A stretch of DNA of 64,000 nt from JAIPEI01 sp964443135 (GCA_964443135.1 CAYUBQ010000001.1:1-64000); one strand, 5' to 3'; numbered from the stretch's first letter, positions 52,676 through 62,319 are shown. The notes: a model not told the origin generated them from the letters alone. Translations and numbers: made by a program.

Positions 52676-55113
52676 CACACCCGGGCCCGGTACAGTCGCA
52701 AGCTGTTCGACACCACGGTGATGCTGCTCACGGCCATGGCCAGGGCGGCGAGGATGGGGTGGAGCTGCCGGAGGAGGAAGGGAAGCGACTCGAACGGGTT
52801 GAGCACCCCCGCCGCAATGGGGATCAGGGCCACGTTGTAGGCGAACGCCCAGAACAGGTTCTGCCGGATGGTGCGCATGGTGGCCCGGCTGAGCTTCAGG
52901 GCCCGGGGCACGCCCGTGAGGTCCCCGCTCGCCAGGATCACGCCGCCCGTCTCGATGGCCACGTCCGTGCCCGTGCCGATGGCCAGCCCCACGTCCGCGC
53001 GGGCCAGGGCCGGCGCGTCGTTGATCCCGTCCCCGACCATCCCCACCTTGCGCCCCTCCTCCTGGAAGGCCTGTACCCTGGACGACTTGTCCTCGGGACG
53101 CACGTTCGCGGCGATCTCGTCGATGCCCGCCTCCTGCGCGATGGCCCGGGCCGTGTGCTCGTTGTCCCCGGTCATCATGGCCACCCGGAGCCCCAGGTCG
53201 TGGAGCTCCTTGACGGCCCGCCTCGACTCGGGCTTGAGCGTGTCCGCAACGGCCACCAGCCCCACGGCCTCCCCATCCACGGCCAGGACCATCACGGTCT
53301 TGCCCTGGCCCTGGAGCGCCTCGATGCGTGCCTCCAAGGCACCCAGGTCGGTACCGCTCTCCCGGATCCACTCCGGCCGGCCCACGCTGACCTGCTTTCC
53401 CCCGACCCGTGCGCGCACGCCGGCGCCCCTCGAGGCCAGGAAGTCCTCCGGCTCCGCCGGATCGATCCCCCGCTGCGCGGCCTCCCGGACCACGGCCTTT
53501 CCCAGAGGGTGCTCGGAGCCTCGCTCCACGGTCGCCGCGAGCCGCAGGACCTCGTCCTCCCCGGAAAGACCGTCGGTCCGGACCACGTCCACCACCGCGG
53601 GCTCCCCGCGGGTGAGGGTGCCGGTCTTGTCCAGGACGATGGTGTCCAGCCTGGACGCGATCTCCAGGGCCTCGCTGCTCTTGAACAGGATGCCCCGTTC
53701 GGCGCCCTTTCCCATGCCCGCCATGATCGCGGTGGGCGTGGCCAGGCCCAGGGCGCAGGGGCAGGCGATCACGAGCACGGCCACCAGGCGGATCATGGAC
53801 GGCACGAACGCCTCCCCCACGACCCACCAGATCGCGAAGGTCACCAGGGCGATCCCGATCACCGCCGGGACGAACACGGCCGCCACCCGGTCGGCCAGGG
53901 CCTGGATGGGGGCCTTGCTTCCCTGGGCCTCCCGGACCATGCGGACGATGCGGGCGAGGGCCGTGTCCTTTCCCACCCGGGTGGCACGGAACTTGAGCAG
54001 GCCTTCCTCGTTGATGGTGCCGCCCGTGATCTCGTCCCCCCGGCTCTTGTCCACGGGCAGGGGTTCGCCCGTGAGCATGGACTCGTCCACGCTGGACGCG
54101 CCCTCCAGGACCTCCCCGTCCACGGGCACGCTCTCTCCGGGTCGCACCACGATCACCTCGCCCACCTGGATCCGCTCGATGGGGATCTCGGTTTCCCGGC
54201 CGTCCTGCACCACGGTGGCCGTCTTGGGCCGGAGGCCCATGAGCTTCCGGATGGCGCCGCCGGTGCGGCCCTTGGTCCGGGCCTCCAGCATCTTTCCCAG
54301 CTTGATCAGGGTGATGATCACGGCCGAGGTCTCGAAGTAGACGTGTTCCCCCAGGGGCGGGTAGAGGAGCAGGGCCAGGGAGTAAAAGTAGGCCACGGAG
54401 GAGCCCATGGCCACGAGGACGTCCATGTTGGCGCTGCCGTTTCGCAGGCTCTTCCAGCCCCCGGTGTAGTAGTCCCATCCCGTGTAGAACTGGACCGGCG
54501 TGGCCAGCGCCCAGAAGAGCCAGTTCACCCAGGGAGCGTGGCTCCAGGCGCCCAGCAGAGCGAAGTCCCGGCCCATGCTCAGGAAAAAGAGGGGGGCCGC
54601 GAAGAGCACGCCCGTCACGAACTTGCGGGTCTGGTCCTGGATCTCGGCGCGCCTGGCGGCCGCCTCCGCATCGTCGATCTCCTCCTCCCGGGGACGGACG
54701 GCCCCGTACCCCGCCTTCTCCACGGCCCCGATGATCTCGTCCAGGTCGGTCATGGAGGGCAGGTACTCCACGGAGGCCCGCTCCGTGGCGAAGTTGACCG
54801 AGGCGCTCACCACGCCCGGCACCTTGCGGTTCAAGGCCCGTTCGATGTTGGCGGCGCAGTTGGCACAGGTCATGCCGGTCACCGGCAGCTCGACCCGTGT
54901 CCTGGCCACACCGAAACCCGCCCCCTCGATCCGTTCGAGCAGGTCGTCGACCTTCACGGTCTCCGGATCGATGGTCACCGAGGCCTCCTCCGAGGCGAAG
55001 TTCACGTTCACGTCCTTCACCCCGGCGAGCTTCTTCACGTTGCGCTCGATGTTGGCGGCGCAGTTGGCGCAGGTCATGCCGGTGATGGGCAGCCGCACGT
55101 TGGTCTCACCCAT
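52675..55113 (-). CDS. copA: Copper-exporting P1B-type ATPase
   Basis: 812 residues. Two N-terminal heavy-metal-binding domains each carry GMTCANCAANIE. Eight membrane segments follow, with the CPC motif (VIACPCALGLATP), phosphorylation site DKTGTLTRGEP, the ATP-binding HP motif (SEHPLGKAV) and the hinge GDGINDAPALA. These define a Cu(I)/Ag(I) exporter of the inner membrane. It is transcribed after copZ, with 63 bases between. Confidence 0.95.
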   Translation of the reverse strand: MGETNVRLPITGMTCANCAANIERNVKKLAGVKDVNVNFASEEASVTIDPETVKVDDLLERIEGAGFGVARTRVELPVTGMTCANCAANIERALNRKVPGVVSASVNFATERASVEYLPSMTDLDEIIGAVEKAGYGAVRPREEEIDDAEAAARRAEIQDQTRKFVTGVLFAAPLFFLSMGRDFALLGAWSHAPWVNWLFWALATPVQFYTGWDYYTGGWKSLRNGSANMDVLVAMGSSVAYFYSLALLLYPPLGEHVYFETSAVIITLIKLGKMLEARTKGRTGGAIRKLMGLRPKTATVVQDGRETEIPIERIQVGEVIVVRPGESVPVDGEVLEGASSVDESMLTGEPLPVDKSRGDEITGGTINEEGLLKFRATRVGKDTALARIVRMVREAQGSKAPIQALADRVAAVFVPAVIGIALVTFAIWWVVGEAFVPSMIRLVAVLVIACPCALGLATPTAIMAGMGKGAERGILFKSSEALEIASRLDTIVLDKTGTLTRGEPAVVDVVRTDGLSGEDEVLRLAATVERGSEHPLGKAVVREAAQRGIDPAEPEDFLASRGAGVRARVGGKQVSVGRPEWIRESGTDLGALEARIEALQGQGKTVMVLAVDGEAVGLVAVADTLKPESRRAVKELHDLGLRVAMMTGDNEHTARAIAQEAGIDEIAANVRPEDKSSRVQAFQEEGRKVGMVGDGINDAPALARADVGLAIGTGTDVAIETGGVILASGDLTGVPRALKLSRATMRTIRQNLFWAFAYNVALIPIAAGVLNPFESLPFLLRQLHPILAALAMAVSSITVVSNSLRLYRARV

Positions 55114-55176
55114 CCGTGTGCTCTCCTTGGTCCGGGCTGTCGGTCCCAGCCTTGCAACGGATTGTCCCCAGCCGTG

Positions 55177-55383
55177 CTACTCGGCAGGAGGATAGTTGAT
55201 CTCCTCGAGGGTCGCCTTGATCTGGTCCAGGGTGGCCGGGAACTCCCACTCCACCGTGACCTGTTTCTTGTCCGGGTCCCCGATCACCTTGGAGACCCCT
55301 TCCAGGTCGTTCAGCTCCCGCTGGATGGCCATGATGCAGTGGCCGCACGAGACGTTCGGTACGCTGAGGGTCTTGGCTTCCAT
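55177..55383 (-). CDS. copZ: Copper chaperone
   Basis: 68 residues with the HMA fold and metal site VSCGHCIMAIQREL, preceded by GGAGGAGA. It would carry Cu(I) to CopA, the next gene. The metal loop is SCGHC, not the common TCxxC. Confidence 0.9.
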   Translation of the reverse strand: MEAKTLSVPNVSCGHCIMAIQRELNDLEGVSKVIGDPDKKQVTVEWEFPATLDQIKATLEEINYPPAE

Positions 55384-55558
55384 GCTGTCTCCTCCCTTTC
55401 ATGAAAATCACACCAAATCCATATGCAACTCCAACAGAAAGTAAACATGATCCCCGGGCGTGTCAAAAGAAGGCTTCGCCCGCCCGGGCTTCCCTGTTGT
55501 CGTGCCGCCGTCCCCTGTTTATACCGATTGCAGGCATCCAACTCTTCGGGTTGCGTCC

Positions 55559-56197
55559 ATGAAGCACCGCCCCCGCCTCGAGATCCAAGGGCTGACCTGC
55601 CGCCACGTGGGTCCCCTCGACCTTTCACTGGCCTCCCGGGAGTGCGTGACCCTGTCCGGCCCCTCGGGCGCCGGCAAGACCCTTCTGCTCCGGGCCCTCG
55701 CCGACCTGGACCCCTGGGGAGGCCGCGTTCTCCTGGACGGCGTCGAGTGCAGGGACATGCAGCCACACCAGTGGCGCCGCAGGGTGGGCATGCTCCCGGC
55801 CGAGAGCGCCTGGTGGGGCGATACGGTCCGCGAGCACTTCGAAACCCCCGGCGAAGCGGAAACGGAGCGGCTCGGCTTCGGGCCGGAGGTGATGGACTGG
55901 GCGGTCTCCCGGCTGAGCACGGGAGAGCGGCAGCGCCTGGCCCTGCTCCGGCTCCTGGGGATCGCTCCCCGGACGCTTCTCCTGGACGAGCCCACGGCCA
56001 ACCTGGACGCGGACGGCGCCCTCCGGGTCGAACGCCTCCTCTCGGACTACCTGGCCCTTCACGACGCCTGCTGCCTCTGGATCACCCACGACCCGGAGCA
56101 GGCCTCCCGCGTCTCGACGCGGCACTTCGTTCTTTCCGGCGGCATGCTGCGGAAAGCCCGGGGGCCGGGCGGAAAGGAGACTGCATCGTGGGCGTGA
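55559..56197 (+). CDS. ABC transporter ATP-binding protein (FetA/YbbL type)
   Basis: 212 residues. Walker A SGPSGAGKTLLL, signature LSTGERQRLALLR, Walker B RTLLLDEPTANLD and switch His WITHDPEQ. It is slightly short, as FetA proteins are. FetAB in enterobacteria exports iron and protects against oxidative stress. Its last 10 bases overlap the permease gene. The start lacks a clear Shine-Dalgarno sequence; a GTG at 55460 would add 33 residues. Confidence 0.88.
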   Translation: MKHRPRLEIQGLTCRHVGPLDLSLASRECVTLSGPSGAGKTLLLRALADLDPWGGRVLLDGVECRDMQPHQWRRRVGMLPAESAWWGDTVREHFETPGEAETERLGFGPEVMDWAVSRLSTGERQRLALLRLLGIAPRTLLLDEPTANLDADGALRVERLLSDYLALHDACCLWITHDPEQASRVSTRHFVLSGGMLRKARGPGGKETASWA

Positions 56198-56982
56198 TTC
56201 CTCTCTCCTTCCTGGATCTCCTCGCGGCCGGCTGCCTCGTGGCGGGCCTGGCCGTCGTGTCCATTCGCATGCGCCTGGGTCTCGGCCGCTCCATCCTGAC
56301 GGCCGCCCTTCGCACCACGGTCCAGCTGCTGCTCGTGGGGCTGTTGCTCAAGGCGATCTTCTCCTACGTCCACCCCCTTCTCCTGCTGGCCATGGCGCTG
56401 GTCATGCTGGGGGTGGCGGCCCGGGAGGTCATGCAGCGCCAGCACCGTCGCTTCACGGGATGGTGGGGGTTCGGCTCCGGCGCAGTCTCCATGCTGCTCT
56501 CCTCGTTCTCCGTCGCGATCCTGGCCCTGGTGGTGATGGTGGGGGTGGAGCCCTGGTACGCGCCCCAGTACGCCATTCCCCTCCTGGGCATGCTCCTGGG
56601 AAACACCATGAACGGCGTCGCCCTGGGGCTCGACCGGCTGACCGCCACGGCCTGGCGGGAGGCCCGGGTGATCGAGGCCCGGCTCCTCCTGGGACACACC
56701 TGGCCGGAGGCCGTCCGGGACATCCAGAGGGAGAGCATCCGCGCCGGGCTCATCCCCGTTGTGAACGCCATGGCCGTAGCCGGCCTGGTGAGCCTCCCCG
56801 GGATGATGACCGGCCAGATCCTGGCGGGCAGCCCGCCCCTGGACGCGGTCAAGTACCAGATCCTGATCATGTTCCTCATCACGACCGGCACGGGCTTCGG
56901 CACCCTGGCCGCGGTCCGGCTCGGGGCGCAACGGCTCTTCGACGACCGTCACCGGCTGAGGCTCGACCGTCTGGGGAGCTGA
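56188..56982 (+). CDS. ABC transporter permease (FetB/YbbM, UPF0014 family)
   Basis: 264 residues from a GTG with GGAG eight bases upstream. About seven membrane segments; family signatures are PLLGMLLGNTMNGVALGLDRL, GHTWPEAVRDIQRESIRAGLIP and LVSLPGMMTGQILAG. It pairs with the overlapping ATPase for probable metal (iron) export. The spacer after it contains GCAAAAAGCCCG near 57006 and CGGGTTTTTGC near 57080, a possible two-way terminator with a long loop. Confidence 0.88.
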   Translation: MGVIPLSFLDLLAAGCLVAGLAVVSIRMRLGLGRSILTAALRTTVQLLLVGLLLKAIFSYVHPLLLLAMALVMLGVAAREVMQRQHRRFTGWWGFGSGAVSMLLSSFSVAILALVVMVGVEPWYAPQYAIPLLGMLLGNTMNGVALGLDRLTATAWREARVIEARLLLGHTWPEAVRDIQRESIRAGLIPVVNAMAVAGLVSLPGMMTGQILAGSPPLDAVKYQILIMFLITTGTGFGTLAAVRLGAQRLFDDRHRLRLDRLGS

Positions 56983-57095
56983 GCCCGGCTCCGTCCTGAC
57001 GACGTTGCAAAAAGCCCGGAGCCTCGAGATCCGCTCTTGGAATATCCATGGTTTATGGCGTTTCAGCGGCGGATGAGCGGGTTTTTGCGAATCCG

Positions 57096-57425
57096 TCAGT
57101 CCTCCGTCAGGGCCCGCTTCCTCTGCTGGAACTCCTCGCTGTCGATCTCGCCCCGGGCGTACCGCTTCCGGAGGATGTCCAGCGCGGAATCCCCGGACCG
57201 GGCCTGAACCCTGTCGTTCGGCCTGGAGGAGTCGCCGCTTCTGACCAGCCATCGGATCAAGGCCACGGCCGCCGCGATGACCGCGGCCCAGAACAGGATC
57301 ATGAGGATGAACCCGAACCAGCCTCCCCCCATGCCCCAGCCCATCATGCCGCCCGGGCCCATGCCCCCCCCGTAGCCGCCGTGCCACTGTCCGAGAGGGA
57401 CGTCATTGAATCCAGGGAAGAACAT
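57096..57425 (-). CDS. SHOCT-domain membrane protein
   Basis: 109 residues. A Gly/Met-rich leader (GGYGGGMGPGGMMGWGMGGG) precedes one hydrophobic segment, and a C-terminal SHOCT motif reads ALDILRKRYARGEIDSEEFQQRKRAL. SHOCT segments mediate oligomerisation. The Met-rich leader would face the periplasm and could bind copper. It is the third of three minus-strand genes behind the sigma54 promoter at 58453-58468. Confidence 0.83.
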   Translation of the reverse strand: MFFPGFNDVPLGQWHGGYGGGMGPGGMMGWGMGGGWFGFILMILFWAAVIAAAVALIRWLVRSGDSSRPNDRVQARSGDSALDILRKRYARGEIDSEEFQQRKRALTED

Positions 57426-57438
57426 GCATTTTCTCCTT

Positions 57439-57712
57439 TCACCGGTCGTACACGGAGCGCATCCACCCCGTCCGCCGGTCGATCTGGACGCGGTCCACGA
57501 GAGCCTCTCCCCTCCGGGTCACGATCTCCGCCTCGAAGACGTCGCCCTTCTCCCCGACCTCCCCGACCTTCGGGTTGGGGTTCGGGGAGGTGTCCAGGTA
57601 GCGCCGGAGGATGTCCCGGGCCTCCCCCTTGCCCGGCGGCTCATCGGGCCCCGGCGACCGTAGCCGGGGCCCGACCCGGGGGCGCAGCCTCCGCCTTCAC
57701 GGATCGCTTCAT
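57439..57712 (-). pseudogene. Disrupted PepSY-like periplasmic protein gene
   Basis: An intact AGGAGG and ATG (57712) begin MKRSVKAEAA, but this frame stops soon after. The conserved C-terminal domain (EARDILRRYLDTSPNPNPKV, FEAEIVTRRGEALVDRV, QIDRRTGWMRSVYDR) is in another frame that ends at 57439. In between, a third frame keeps a Gly/Tyr-rich piece (GSGPGYGRRG). At least one deletion and a frameshift have removed the signal peptide core. Related intact proteins carry a signal peptide, a Gly/Tyr/Met-rich linker and this domain. Confidence 0.65.
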
Positions 57713-57871
57713 GGGTTCCTCCTATGGGCTTTGCACCGGGTTTTTCGAGGTTTGGAGAAAGGATACCACACCGCGGGACGGCCTGGGGCCGGGAACGGGA
57801 AAATACAGGATGGACGGTAGGAGGCCGCTCCGGCGGCCGACCCTTGGGGGCCGCCGGAGCGCTTGCCGTCC

Positions 57872-58381
57872 CTAGTACCCGCAGGCGCCGGATCCGGGAC
57901 CGTAGCCGCCCCGCATGTGCCGGCCGGGCCCCCATCCATACCCGCGATGACCGTACCCGCCGCGTCCGTAGCGACCGGCAGACCGCAGGTTCGGATCCAT
58001 CTTGCCGAGGGTCAGTTTCAGATCGGTCCGCTTGTCCGAGAGCTCGGCCCGGAGCCCGTTGATCTCGTTCTGAAGCTCCTTGACCCGGGCTTCGTCCACG
58101 GTCTCCGCCGCCAGCAGGGACCTCATCTCGGCCCGCTTGGCCCGGAGCCGCTCCCGAAGCGGTGCGGTCTCCTCGTGGTGGCGGCGATGGAGATCGTCGA
58201 CCTTGGCCTGCTCCTCCCCGCTCAGGGCCGCGGCTCCGTAAGCCCTGCCGTCGTTCCGGCAGGCGCCGGGGCCGTAACCGCCCTTGCCGCCCGAGCGGCC
58301 GGGTCCCCAGGCGAAGACCGGGACGGCCAGCGTCCCGACCAGCAGAAGAATGGCTCCAGTGGTGAGGGTTCGTTTCATCAT
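57872..58381 (-). CDS. Spy/CpxP/ZraP-like periplasmic protein
   Basis: 169 residues from the first of two ATGs with GGAGG at six bases. A signal peptide (LLVGTLAVPVFA) is followed by a Gly-rich stretch, a helical LTXXQ-like core (LSGEEQAKVDDLHRRHHEETAPL, KRAEMRSLLAAE) and a Gly/Tyr/His-rich tail. Family members are metal-binding or chaperone-like and are induced by envelope or metal stress. It faces the cyclase-kinase-regulator operon divergently, the arrangement seen for E. coli zraP and zraSR. Confidence 0.85.
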   Translation of the reverse strand: MMKRTLTTGAILLLVGTLAVPVFAWGPGRSGGKGGYGPGACRNDGRAYGAAALSGEEQAKVDDLHRRHHEETAPLRERLRAKRAEMRSLLAAETVDEARVKELQNEINGLRAELSDKRTDLKLTLGKMDPNLRSAGRYGRGGYGHRGYGWGPGRHMRGGYGPGSGACGY

Positions 58382-58452
58382 GGCGTTCCTCCTTTTTGGG
58401 TGCTTTGGGGTTGTGAGATCGTTCCAACGGGTTCTCGTTCGCCTTCCATTTG

Positions 58453-58468
58453 AGCAACCCCCATGCCA
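58453..58468 (-). promoter_or_regulatory. Sigma54 promoter of the Spy/CpxP-like gene
   Basis: Read on the minus strand, TGGCATGGGGGTTGCT matches the -24/-12 consensus (TGGCAyr, four bases, TTGCw) with exact spacing, 72 bases before the ATG. A sigma54 activator is encoded by the divergent operon. The gap 58382-58749 must also hold the divergent promoter, which is not evident. Confidence 0.8.
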
Positions 58469-58749
58469 AAAGGGGGTACCGGCCTGATTTTTACTGCAAT
58501 GTCTTTCCCTTACCATCAGACTTCCGGAAAAACGGCTTGCCTTTGAACCCGGGAACCTGGATACTTGATACCCGGGGTCTTCGACGCTCCGGGTAGAAAG
58601 GTTACACCTCTCCGGGTCAACCGAACGGGGGGAGGCGCCCATGCGCCGGGAAGCCGTGTGCATCTTCCCTTCCCGCCCGCATCCGGCGAAACCCCGGTCC
58701 CGAACTTGCACCGAAAACGGGGATGGACCGGAACCACGAAAGGCAGCCG

Positions 58750-60504
58750 ATGCGCATACGAACCCTGCAGCAGCGCATGGTCCTCCTGGTGCTTCTGCCC
58801 GTCGGGGGGCTGCTTGCCCTCCTCGGCTTCCTGGGGTTCGTCTACGTCAGGGACATCATGCTGGAGCAGTGGCGCGAGGCGGCCGTTCTGAGACTCCAGC
58901 GCGCGGCCCATCACGTGGACATGCGGCTGGAGAGGCCCATGAGGCTGGTGGAGCTCCTCGGAGCGACGGGCGACGCCCGGGACGGTCCGGCGATCCAGGC
59001 GTGGATCGTGGATCTGCTGGAGGAGGTGGAGGGCGTCACGGACGTTCGAACGGCCTGGGAAGGACCCGCACCGTCCGAGGCCGGCGCCTCCATGGGCCGC
59101 ATGGGCGGGATGCGCGCCCGGAGCGACGGCATGGGCCGGATGATGCAATTTCACCGAGCCCGCATCGCCCGGGTCACCAACCCGGAGTACGACCCGGAGG
59201 CCGACGGGGAAATTGTCGATCTGGTGACCCGGTTCCAGGACGAAACCGGGGCCGCCCTGGGAAGCCTCACGGTCACGCTCCGCTTCGATTCCCTCATCCG
59301 CGACATGCAGCGGCTCGGGTGGTGGCAGAGCGACATCGCCTGCCTGGTGGACGAAGACGGAAGGATTCTCGCCCGGACCGCGGCCATGGGTCCGGAACCC
59401 GCCCGGATGGGAGAATCCGGAGATCCCCTGGAACAGGCCGTGCTGGACGGTCTCCGGGAGAACACCCAGGGAACGCTCCTGGGACCGGGACACCCGGCCG
59501 AGACCGTGGCCGGCTACTACCACATGGACAACGCCCCCTGGGCCCTGGTCCTGTTCGCGCCCGGGGAACGGGTGCTCTCGCCGATCATCCGGTTCAGGTC
59601 GTGGTACGCCGCGGCCGGCGGGGCGAGCATCGTCCTGATCCTGCTCCTCATCCGCTTCGCGGTCGGCCGGATCACGGAGTCGGTGCGGAGGCTCTCCCGT
59701 GCCGCGGAACGGATCGCCGAGGGCCGCTACGGGGAGCCGCTTCCCGTGGAAGGAGAGGACGAGATCGGACAGCTCACGGGCAGCTTCAATGCCATGGTGG
59801 ACGGCCTCCGGGAGCGCGATTTCATCCGGAACACCTTCGGCCGCTACGTGGACAGCGAGGTGGCCCGCGAGCTCATGCGCCGGCCGGAGGCCTCCCGGCT
59901 CGGCGGCGAACGCCGGGACGTGGCCGTGCTCATGTCGGACATCCGGGGGTTCACCTCCCTGGCCGAGGCCCTGCCCCCGGAGGCGACCCTGAACGCGCTG
60001 AACCTCTACTTCGGTCACATGATCGAGGTGATCAAGCGAAACCGCGGAATCATCGTGGATTTCATCGGGGACGGCGTCCTGGTCTTCTTCGACCCCCTGG
60101 ACCGCCTCCTGGAGACGTCCCTCGAGGATGCCGTGCGCTGCGCCTGGGAGATGCAGGCGGAGATGGCCGCCATCAACCGGGAGACGGCGGCTCGGGGCCT
60201 TCCCCGGCTGGAAGCCGGGATCGGCGTGAACGCGGGGACGGTGGTGGTGGGCAACATCGGATCCGAGGCCCGGGCCAAGTACGGCATCGTGGGGTCCGCG
60301 GTGAACCTGACCCAGCGGATCCAGGCCCAGGCGGGCCCCGGCGACGTGGTCCTGACGGATGCGGCGGCCGCGGGGCTTCCGAAGGGTGTAGCCGTACGAA
60401 GGTCGTTCCGGTTCCAGCCCAAGGGAGCCCGGCGGCCGCTGACCCTCCACCTTCTGGAACGACCCGGCGAGGAAGCCGCTGATCCCGGCGGTTCCGAGAG
60501 GTAG
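58750..60504 (+). CDS. Membrane class III adenylate/guanylate cyclase with periplasmic sensor
   Basis: 584 residues from MRIRTLQQ, with AAAGG at six bases; 58723 is an alternative. One membrane segment near residues 8-35, a periplasmic sensor domain to about 285, a second membrane segment, HAMP (SVRRLSRAAERIAEGRYGEP), then the cyclase domain: VLMSDIRGFTSLAE and FIGDGVLVFF (the two metal Asp) and GIGVNAGTVVVGNIGS. The sensor carries a Met-rich loop (MGRMGGMRARSDGMGRMM). It makes cAMP or cGMP in response to a periplasmic signal. Only 9 bases separate it from the kinase gene. Confidence 0.9.
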   Translation: MRIRTLQQRMVLLVLLPVGGLLALLGFLGFVYVRDIMLEQWREAAVLRLQRAAHHVDMRLERPMRLVELLGATGDARDGPAIQAWIVDLLEEVEGVTDVRTAWEGPAPSEAGASMGRMGGMRARSDGMGRMMQFHRARIARVTNPEYDPEADGEIVDLVTRFQDETGAALGSLTVTLRFDSLIRDMQRLGWWQSDIACLVDEDGRILARTAAMGPEPARMGESGDPLEQAVLDGLRENTQGTLLGPGHPAETVAGYYHMDNAPWALVLFAPGERVLSPIIRFRSWYAAAGGASIVLILLLIRFAVGRITESVRRLSRAAERIAEGRYGEPLPVEGEDEIGQLTGSFNAMVDGLRERDFIRNTFGRYVDSEVARELMRRPEASRLGGERRDVAVLMSDIRGFTSLAEALPPEATLNALNLYFGHMIEVIKRNRGIIVDFIGDGVLVFFDPLDRLLETSLEDAVRCAWEMQAEMAAINRETAARGLPRLEAGIGVNAGTVVVGNIGSEARAKYGIVGSAVNLTQRIQAQAGPGDVVLTDAAAAGLPKGVAVRRSFRFQPKGARRPLTLHLLERPGEEAADPGGSER

Positions 60505-60513
60505 CGGAAACCC

Positions 60514-62319
60514 ATGCTTCGACGAAGAGAACAGGGAGGCTCGAGGAGAAGTGTCGGTTCCCGGCTGGGGGTGCCGCCGTGGATCCTGATCGGCGCCGTG
60601 CTGATCCTGACCCCGATCTTCGTCTTCTGGGCCGCGGAGAACATCCGCCGGCAGAAGGAGATGACCACCCTCCTCCTGCTGGAGAAAGGCGCCGCGCTGA
60701 TCCGGTCCTTCGAGGCCGGGGCCCGGACGGGGATGATGGGCATGATGGGGATGCGGGGCACGGCGTTCAAGCTCCAGCGGCTCCTCGTCGAAACGGCCCA
60801 GCTGCCCGACATCGTCTACCTGGTGGTCACCGACGCCCGCGGCGGGATCCTGGCCCACAGCGACCCGGAGCGGATCGGGGAGACCTGGGAGCCCGCCGTC
60901 GGCCTGGGGGAGATCCCCGGACGGGGAAGACCGGCGTGGCGGCGGGCGACCGGTCCTGACGGTCGCCGGGTGTTCGAGGTCTTTCGACGGTTCTCCCCGC
61001 TCCCGGGTCCGGACGGGTCTCGCCGGCACGGCATGATGCACGGCCCGGAGGGACGCGGCATGCTCCAGGGACGTCGACTCGAGCGGCCGTCCGATCCCGG
61101 GATCATCTTCGTGGGCCTCGACCTCGGAGCCTTCGAGAAGGCCAGAAAGGAGGAGGCCCGCCACACCGTGGTGATGGCGCTCATCCTGCTCCTGATCGGC
61201 TTTGCCGGCCTCTACTCCGTGTTCCTCGTCCACGCCTATCGGTCCGCCAGGACCTCCCTGGGGCGCATCCGGGCCTTCTCGGACCACGTGGTGCAGAATC
61301 TGCCCATCGGTCTGGCGGCCCTGGACGCGGAGGGACGCGTGGCCTCCTTCAACCGGACGGCGGAGTCCGTCCTCGGCCGTTCCGGCGATCACGCGCTGGG
61401 CCGTGAGGCGGCTGAGATCCTTCCGCCCGAGCTGGTCGCTCTGCTGGAGGCCGCCCCGGGGGATGCGCGCACGATCGAGCGGGAGATCGACTGCACCTTG
61501 GGGGAGGGCATGACCGTTCCCCTGGCGGCAAGCGTCAGCACCTTGAGAAGCCCGGAGGGCGAGTCCACCGGCAAGCTCCTCCTGTTTCGCGACCTGACCG
61601 AGGTGCAGACCCTGAAGCGGGAGGTGGAGCGCAGCCGCCGCCTGGCCGCGGTGGGGCGCCTGGCGGGCGGGGTGGCCCACGAGATCCGCAACCCCTTGAG
61701 CTCCATCAAGGGGTTCGCCACCTACTTCAGGGAGCGTTACCGCGACGTGGAGGAGGACCGCCGCACCGCGGAGGTCATGATCCAGGAGGTGGACCGGCTC
61801 AACCGGGTGATCGGTCAGCTCCTGGAGTTTGCCCGCCCCCTGGCCGTGGACAAGAAACCCGTCCGCCCGGACGTGGTCGCGCGCCGCGCCCTGAAGCTGG
61901 TCGAGGCCCAGGCCGGGGAACGGGGGATCCGACTGGAGAGCCGGCTCCCGGACTCCGGCACGGTGCCCATGGACGCGGACCGCATGGGGCAGCTCCTGCT
62001 GAACCTTCTCCTGAACGGGGTGGAGGCCATGCCCCGCGGCGGGACCCTGGAGCTGACCGCAGAGATCGACGAGGCGAACCGTGTGGCCCGTTTCACGGTC
62101 AGCGACACCGGAAGCGGGATCGCCCCGGTCGACCTGGCCCAGGTGTTCGACCCCTACTTCACCACCAAGTCCTCCGGCACGGGGTTGGGGCTCGCCGTGG
62201 TGCACAAGATCGTGGAGAGCCACGGGGGGGAGCTGCGGGTGGAGAGCGGGAAAGGAAAGGGGACGGCCGTCACCGTCGAGCTGCCGCTGGACGAACCGGC
62301 GGCCGGGGAGAAGGGGTGA
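60514..62319 (+). CDS. Membrane sensor histidine kinase (ZraS/HydH-like)
   Basis: 601 residues. Two membrane segments (about 24-40 and 212-235) enclose a periplasmic sensor; a PAS domain (VVQNLPIGLAALDAEGRVASF), HisKA with phospho-His in GGVAHEIRNPLSSIKG and an ATPase domain (SDTGSGIAPVDL, GTGLGLAVVHKIV) follow. The periplasmic part has Met/His-rich stretches GMMGMMGMRG and RHGMMHGPEGRGMLQG, which suit soft-metal binding. It is expected to phosphorylate the sigma54 activator 64 bases downstream. Confidence 0.93.
   Translation: MLRRREQGGSRRSVGSRLGVPPWILIGAVLILTPIFVFWAAENIRRQKEMTTLLLLEKGAALIRSFEAGARTGMMGMMGMRGTAFKLQRLLVETAQLPDIVYLVVTDARGGILAHSDPERIGETWEPAVGLGEIPGRGRPAWRRATGPDGRRVFEVFRRFSPLPGPDGSRRHGMMHGPEGRGMLQGRRLERPSDPGIIFVGLDLGAFEKARKEEARHTVVMALILLLIGFAGLYSVFLVHAYRSARTSLGRIRAFSDHVVQNLPIGLAALDAEGRVASFNRTAESVLGRSGDHALGREAAEILPPELVALLEAAPGDARTIEREIDCTLGEGMTVPLAASVSTLRSPEGESTGKLLLFRDLTEVQTLKREVERSRRLAAVGRLAGGVAHEIRNPLSSIKGFATYFRERYRDVEEDRRTAEVMIQEVDRLNRVIGQLLEFARPLAVDKKPVRPDVVARRALKLVEAQAGERGIRLESRLPDSGTVPMDADRMGQLLLNLLLNGVEAMPRGGTLELTAEIDEANRVARFTVSDTGSGIAPVDLAQVFDPYFTTKSSGTGLGLAVVHKIVESHGGELRVESGKGKGTAVTVELPLDEPAAGEKG

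Noticed and set aside
52352..54478. 708-codon minus-strand frame overlapping copA
   Set aside because: Runs in another frame through copA and the inverted repeats; Gly/Arg/Pro-rich nonsense sequence.
52231..55404. 1057-codon plus-strand open frame opposite copA
   Set aside because: Antisense shadow of a textbook copper ATPase; composition is typical of reverse-strand GC-rich codons.
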